Shown: piece by piece, positions 60,175 through 64,000 of the stretch | Position numbering within the stretch: the stretch's first letter is position 1 | How the letters are laid out: the number at the start of each line of letters is the position of its first letter | Assembly (NCBI RefSeq): GCF_000168715.1 | Contig: NZ_AASE01000004.1 | Coordinates: forward strand, 88,676-152,675 | Source: Chlorobium ferrooxidans DSM 13031 | GTDB lineage: Bacteria > Bacteroidota > Chlorobiia > Chlorobiales > Chlorobiaceae | Direction: 5' to 3' | DNA: 64,000 nucleotides | The notes under the pieces: model-generated | Told to the model about the DNA's origin: nothing | Database searches by the model: none | The model's input: the letters and a program-made list of their open reading frames with translations, nothing else | Program-made: the position numbers and the translations under genes

Positions 60175-60316
60175 CATGTAACCGTCATGCACCCGACATG
60201 TACCGCACAAGCAGGGAGCATATCGGAATTCAACATCACCCTGTTCAGGCCCCTTTGAAGGCGAAATATTGGTGACAAATACAGAAAATCATGAACGTCC
60301 CCTCGGGCTCCGAGGA
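60175..60316 (+). repeat. dispersed repeat, copy B
   Basis: It matches copy A at 56418-56545 (same orientation), with CATGTACCGCACAAGCAGG, AGCATAT, GGCGAAA and CAAATACAGAAAATCATG. ATG 60291 lies in the repeat (MNVPSGSEEV), so that in-frame start belongs to repeat DNA, not to the methylase. Confidence 0.85.
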
Positions 60317-60332
60317 AGTACCAAAAATATCT

Positions 60333-62738
60333 ATGGCTCTCAAGAAATCAGAACTTTATTCCTCTCTCTGGCAAAGCTGTGACGAACTGCGTGGCGGTAT
60401 GGATGCCAGTCAGTACAAGGACTACGTCCTCGTCCTGCTTTTTGTGAAGTATGTGAGTGACAAGTATGCCGGTGTCAGGTTTGCTGAAATAACGGTACCG
60501 CCCGGTGCAAGTTTCAGTGACATGGTTGCCCTCAAAGGCAAAACCGACATTGGCGACCAGATCAACAAAAAGATTCTCGGGCCGCTGGCGAGTGCCAACA
60601 AGCTCTCCGACATGCCGGATTTCAATGACGATACAAAGCTTGGGAGCGGAAAGGACAAGGTCGATACGCTGACCAACCTGATTGCGATTTTCGAGAATCC
60701 GGCACTTGACTTTTCAAAAAACCGGGCAGAGGGCGACGATATTCTCGGCGATGCCTACGAGTATCTGATGCGCCACTTTGCCACCGAGAGCGGCAAAAGC
60801 AAGGGGCAGTTCTATACTCCTGCCGAGGTAAGCCGCATCATGGCAAAGATTATCGGTATTCACAATGCGCCCACAACCAGCAACACAACGGTATATGATC
60901 CAACATGCGGCTCGGGTTCTCTCCTCCTGAAGGTGGGGGATGAGGCAGCGGCAAGGGTTACTCTCTACGGTCAGGAAAAGGATGCCGCCACCTCGGGCCT
61001 TGCCCGCATGAACATGATTTTGCACAACAATCCGACGGCCGAGATCAAACAGGGCAATACGCTGGCCAATCCGCTCTTTTTTGATGCTGACAGCGGTGAT
61101 CTCAAGACCTTTGACTATGTCGTGGCCAATCCGCCCTTCAGCGACAAGAGCTGGAGCAAGGGAATTGATCCGTTTGATGATCCGTTTGGCCGGTTCCGGC
61201 ATTTCGGTGTTCCGCCTGCCAAACAGGGTGATTATGCCTACCTGCTCCATATTATCCGCTCCCTCAAGAGCACCGGCAAAGGAGCCTGCATTCTGCCGCA
61301 TGGTGTGCTCTTCCGGGGCAATGCTGAAGCTGATATTCGCAGCAAGCTTGTCATCATGAAGTATATCAAAGGAGTTATTGGGCTTCCGGCAAACCTTTTC
61401 TACGGTACGGGAATTCCTGCCTGCATTATTGTCATTGATAAAAAAGATGCTCATACCCGCAAAGGAATTTTCATGATTGACGCCAGTGCGGGTTTCATGA
61501 AGGATGGCCCCAAGAACCGCCTGCGCGACATGGATCTCCACAGGATTGTCGATGTTTTCAGCCGGGAACTTGAGATACCGAAATACTCCCGGATGGTTGG
61601 CATTGAGGAGATTGAGAAAAACGGATTCAACCTCAACCTTCCGCGTTACATCGACAACCAGGAGGCTGAGGATATTCAGGATATCGAGGGCCATCTTCGC
61701 GGTGGAATTCCGATTACCGATGTTGACGCACTTCAGCCCTACTGGGATGTCTGCCCCGAGCTTCGCCGGACGCTGTTCAAGGAGAATCGTCCCGGCTACC
61801 TTGACCTTGCCATTCCGAAGGGAGCTATCAAAAGCACCATCTACAACCATCCGGAGTTTGTCGCCTTTATCGGGAGCATGAACACCCTCTTTGCCCTGTG
61901 GCAGGAGCGAACCGCCCTCAGGCTTAAAACGCTGGAGAGCGGGTTTCATCCGAAAGCACTGATTCAGGAGCTTTCCGAGGAGTTGCTCTCGCACTACACC
62001 GGCAAGCCGCTGATCGACAACTATCACGTATACCAGCACCTGATGGACTACTGGACGGAGATTATGCAGGATGACTGCTACCTCATCGCCGCTGATGGTT
62101 GGAAGGCTGAAACCTCGCGTGTTCTGGTAAAGAACAGCAAAGGGAAGGAAGTGGACAAGGGGTGGCTCTGTGACCTTCTGCCCAAACCGCTCATTGTTGC
62201 CCGCTACTATTCGGGGGAGCAGGAGGCCATCACCAGGGGTGAAGCTGAACTGGAAAGCATCTCTTTGCGCATTGCCGAGCTTGAAGAGGAGTATGGTGGA
62301 GAAGATGGTATTTTCTCCGGACTCGACAAGGTGAACCGGGCGAGTGTTACGGCCCGGTTGAAGGAGATCAAAGGGGATAAGGATGCAGATGAGGAGCGGG
62401 ATATCCTCATGGAGTGGCTGAAGCTTTCAGGCGATGAAGGCGATCTTAAAAAAATAATAAAGGAGGCTGAATCGGAAGTTGATGCGCTCGCCTATGCCAA
62501 ATATCCTGCGCTTACCGAGGAAGAGGTTAAAGCGCTTGTGGTTGACGATAAATGGCTGGCAACAATCGCCGCAGCCATACACGACGAGATGGATCGCATC
62601 AGCCAGACCCTGACCCGTAGGGTAAAAGAGCTTGCCGAACGCTACGAAACTCCCCTCCCCGAAGTCACCGGCAAGGTTGCCGAGCTCGAAGCAAAGGTGA
62701 ATGCACATCTCGAAAGAATGGGGTTCTCATGGAACTGA
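60333..62738 (+). CDS. hsdM: type I restriction-modification system methylase subunit
   Basis: Adenine-N6 methyltransferase of a type I system. The start MALKKSELYSSLWQSCDELRGGMDASQYKDYVL at 60333 is the usual HsdM N-terminus. The SAM motif VYDPTCGSGSLLLK begins near residue 189 and the catalytic ANPPF has Asn266. At 801 residues it is about 300 longer than classical HsdM. The C-terminal part (after about 520) holds a helical, charged region (ESISLRIAELEEEYGGEDG and similar). Translation overlaps hsdS by 10 bp. The 42 codon-bases upstream of 60333 are in frame with repeat DNA. Confidence 0.94.
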   Translation: MALKKSELYSSLWQSCDELRGGMDASQYKDYVLVLLFVKYVSDKYAGVRFAEITVPPGASFSDMVALKGKTDIGDQINKKILGPLASANKLSDMPDFNDDTKLGSGKDKVDTLTNLIAIFENPALDFSKNRAEGDDILGDAYEYLMRHFATESGKSKGQFYTPAEVSRIMAKIIGIHNAPTTSNTTVYDPTCGSGSLLLKVGDEAAARVTLYGQEKDAATSGLARMNMILHNNPTAEIKQGNTLANPLFFDADSGDLKTFDYVVANPPFSDKSWSKGIDPFDDPFGRFRHFGVPPAKQGDYAYLLHIIRSLKSTGKGACILPHGVLFRGNAEADIRSKLVIMKYIKGVIGLPANLFYGTGIPACIIVIDKKDAHTRKGIFMIDASAGFMKDGPKNRLRDMDLHRIVDVFSRELEIPKYSRMVGIEEIEKNGFNLNLPRYIDNQEAEDIQDIEGHLRGGIPITDVDALQPYWDVCPELRRTLFKENRPGYLDLAIPKGAIKSTIYNHPEFVAFIGSMNTLFALWQERTALRLKTLESGFHPKALIQELSEELLSHYTGKPLIDNYHVYQHLMDYWTEIMQDDCYLIAADGWKAETSRVLVKNSKGKEVDKGWLCDLLPKPLIVARYYSGEQEAITRGEAELESISLRIAELEEEYGGEDGIFSGLDKVNRASVTARLKEIKGDKDADEERDILMEWLKLSGDEGDLKKIIKEAESEVDALAYAKYPALTEEEVKALVVDDKWLATIAAAIHDEMDRISQTLTRRVKELAERYETPLPEVTGKVAELEAKVNAHLERMGFSWN

Positions 62739-63940
62739 AGCCCGGATATAAACAGACCGAAGTCGGGGTGATTCCCGAGGATTGGGAGGTTATTCGGTTA
62801 GACTCACTAATAAGCGCGTTGGATGCTGGTGTAAGTGTTAATTCTGTTGAAACAGAAAAAGTAGGTTATGCGCATGAAGGATCAATCCTGAAAACTTCAT
62901 GTGTTTATGGAGGAAAATTTGATTCAGAAGAGCATAAGAAAATACACCCTCGAGATATCAGAAGAGCAAAGTTGAATCCTCGAAAAAACTCCATTTTAAT
63001 AAGCCGGATGAACACTCCGGCTCTTGTTGGGGAATGTGGTTTTATCGATCGAGATTACCCAAATCTTTTTTTGCCAGATAGGCTTTGGATGACACGGCAT
63101 GAAGGCAAGCGGCCAACGTGTATCTTGTGGTTTTCATATTTGTTAAGTTTTGGATCGTTTAATCGAGCAATTAAGGAATCAGCTACAGGAACAAGTGGTA
63201 GTATGAAGAACATTTCGAAAGGATCTCTTTTTGTTCTTCAAGTTCCTTTGCCAAACAAAATCGAACAAGAAGCTATTGCTGAAGCCTTGAGCGATGCGGA
63301 TGCCTTCATTGAATCTCTTGAGCAACTCATCTTCAAAAAACGCCAGATCAAACAGGGGGTGATGCAGGAACTGCTCACCGGCAAAAAGCGCCTGCCGGGT
63401 TTCAGCGGGGAGTGGATGGTGACTTCGCTTGGTGAGATTACGATAGCAACCAAAGGAAGTCAACTTCATGGTAGTGAATCAACCAAGGATGGTAAGTATC
63501 CTCATTTGAACGGCGGAATAGCTCCATCTGGCTATGCTGAAAAATCAAATACGCCAGCGAATACAATTGCAATCAGTGAAGGCGGTAACTCTTGTGGGTA
63601 TGTACAATTGATGATCGTGCCATATTGGTGTGGAGGCCATTGTTATTCATTGATTTCGAAGTGTATTGATAACGGATTTTTGTATCAGGCACTTAAAGTT
63701 CAGCAGACTGCCATCATGGGGCTTCGTGTAGGTTCTGGTCTTCCGAATGTTCAGAAATCAGCATTACTTTCATTTAAACTTGAATATCCATCTGATGATT
63801 CCGAACAAACCGCCATTGCCGAAGTGCTTTCGGAAATGGATGATGAAATAGATGCACTGACAATAAAACTTGAAAAAGCTCGCCTACTCAAGCAAGCTAT
63901 GATGCACAATCTTTTAACCGGAAAAATCAGACTGGTATGA
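62729..63940 (+). CDS. hsdS: type I restriction-modification system specificity subunit
   Basis: 403 residues with two target-recognition domains. Each half begins with a TRD, GYKQTEVGVIPEDWEVIRLDSLI and LPGFSGEWMVTSLGEITIA, and ends with a conserved helical spacer, EQEAIAEALSDADAFIESLEQLIFKKRQIKQGVMQELLTGKK and EQTAIAEVLSEMDDEIDALTIKLEKARLLKQAMMHNLLTGKI. The repeat pattern is that of HsdS, which recognises a bipartite site. Full-length and apparently functional. Its last bases overlap the next start (ATGA). Confidence 0.93.
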   Translation: MELKPGYKQTEVGVIPEDWEVIRLDSLISALDAGVSVNSVETEKVGYAHEGSILKTSCVYGGKFDSEEHKKIHPRDIRRAKLNPRKNSILISRMNTPALVGECGFIDRDYPNLFLPDRLWMTRHEGKRPTCILWFSYLLSFGSFNRAIKESATGTSGSMKNISKGSLFVLQVPLPNKIEQEAIAEALSDADAFIESLEQLIFKKRQIKQGVMQELLTGKKRLPGFSGEWMVTSLGEITIATKGSQLHGSESTKDGKYPHLNGGIAPSGYAEKSNTPANTIAISEGGNSCGYVQLMIVPYWCGGHCYSLISKCIDNGFLYQALKVQQTAIMGLRVGSGLPNVQKSALLSFKLEYPSDDSEQTAIAEVLSEMDDEIDALTIKLEKARLLKQAMMHNLLTGKIRLV

Positions 63941-64000
63941 AAAATTACTACCGGGTTATGCTGGGGCGCAAGAGTGCATACGCGTCGGAATGTTTCGCGG
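63937..64000 (+). CDS. partial CDS after hsdS (cut by window end)
   Basis: ATG 63937 overlaps the hsdS stop (ATGA) and opens MKNYYRVMLGRKSAYASECFA, running to the window end. Coupling to hsdS suggests it belongs to the restriction locus. The 21 residues are too few for identification. A restriction-type or accessory protein is expected, not HsdR by this sequence alone. Confidence 0.5.
   Translation, partial: MKNYYRVMLGRKSAYASECFA

Noticed and set aside
56418..60316. insertion sequence bounded by the two repeats
   Set aside because: No transposase gene and no terminal inverted repeats or target duplications were seen. The repeats are in direct orientation.
60714..62039. 441-codon minus-strand frame inside hsdM
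   Set aside because: A long antisense shadow caused by codon bias. hsdM has intact SAM and NPPF motifs.

Overview
The window looks like a stretch of a green sulfur bacterium (Chlorobiaceae, Chlorobium-like) chromosome. The key marker is a 77-residue chlorosome envelope protein of the CsmB/CsmF type at 45274-45507. The conserved ffh-rpsP-rimM-trmD-rplS block, a moderate GC content and many envelope glycan genes fit that placement. The species is not determined.

Layout. 0-10.4 kb: a truncated alpha/beta hydrolase, a coiled-coil lipoprotein, UDP-glucose dehydrogenase, a convergent thiamine cluster (thiE paralogue, thiE, thiD), a RidA protein, a long AT-rich G/T-skewed gap, a CtpA-type protease, two tandem START-domain genes and a heptose-7-phosphate kinase. 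10.5-15.9 kb: SRP and ribosomal/tRNA-modification genes, a metallo-beta-lactamase-fold hydrolase and a MutY-like glycosylase without the iron-sulfur cysteines. 16-23.2 kb: an acyl-CoA synthetase, then a five-gene envelope glycan operon (flippase-like membrane protein, glycosyltransferase-like protein, CMP-sugar synthetase, iron-type dehydrogenase, DegT/DnrJ aminotransferase). Its last three genes match the layout for making an 8-amino Kdo (Kdo8N). A tRNA-Cys and a small lipoprotein follow.

23.9-37 kb: rmuC, an orphan higA beside a decayed higB, a serralysin-like metalloprotease with RTX repeats, an SbcD/SbcC-like pair with an unusual hook motif, a CcdA/thioredoxin pair, an ElyC/SanA-like protein and a hybrid histidine kinase. 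37.4-43.8 kb: a type I secretion operon with two ABC subunits, an HlyD adaptor, a TolC channel and a small unknown gene. The signal-peptide-less RTX protease is the best candidate substrate in view. 43.9-46.5 kb: cysK, the chlorosome gene, an EIIA-domain protein and a tiny winged-helix protein. 46.7-51.2 kb: a complete branched-chain amino acid type ABC importer. 51.2-56.4 kb: a YbhGFSR-like ABC-2 exporter.

56.4-64 kb is accessory DNA: a dispersed repeat present twice, a DUF1801 gene fragment, an orphan CheB domain, a DUF4143 ATPase behind a 19-bp perfect inverted repeat, a second decayed copy of the exporter permease 3' end, a broken VapBC-type pair, a BrnTA-type pair with a palindromic operator candidate, and a type I restriction-modification hsdM-hsdS pair running off the window. 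At four places (15.9, 28.0, 28.3 and 29.7 kb) there are short arrays of 9-bp units built on GTCC (or its complement). Three of these cluster around sbcD.
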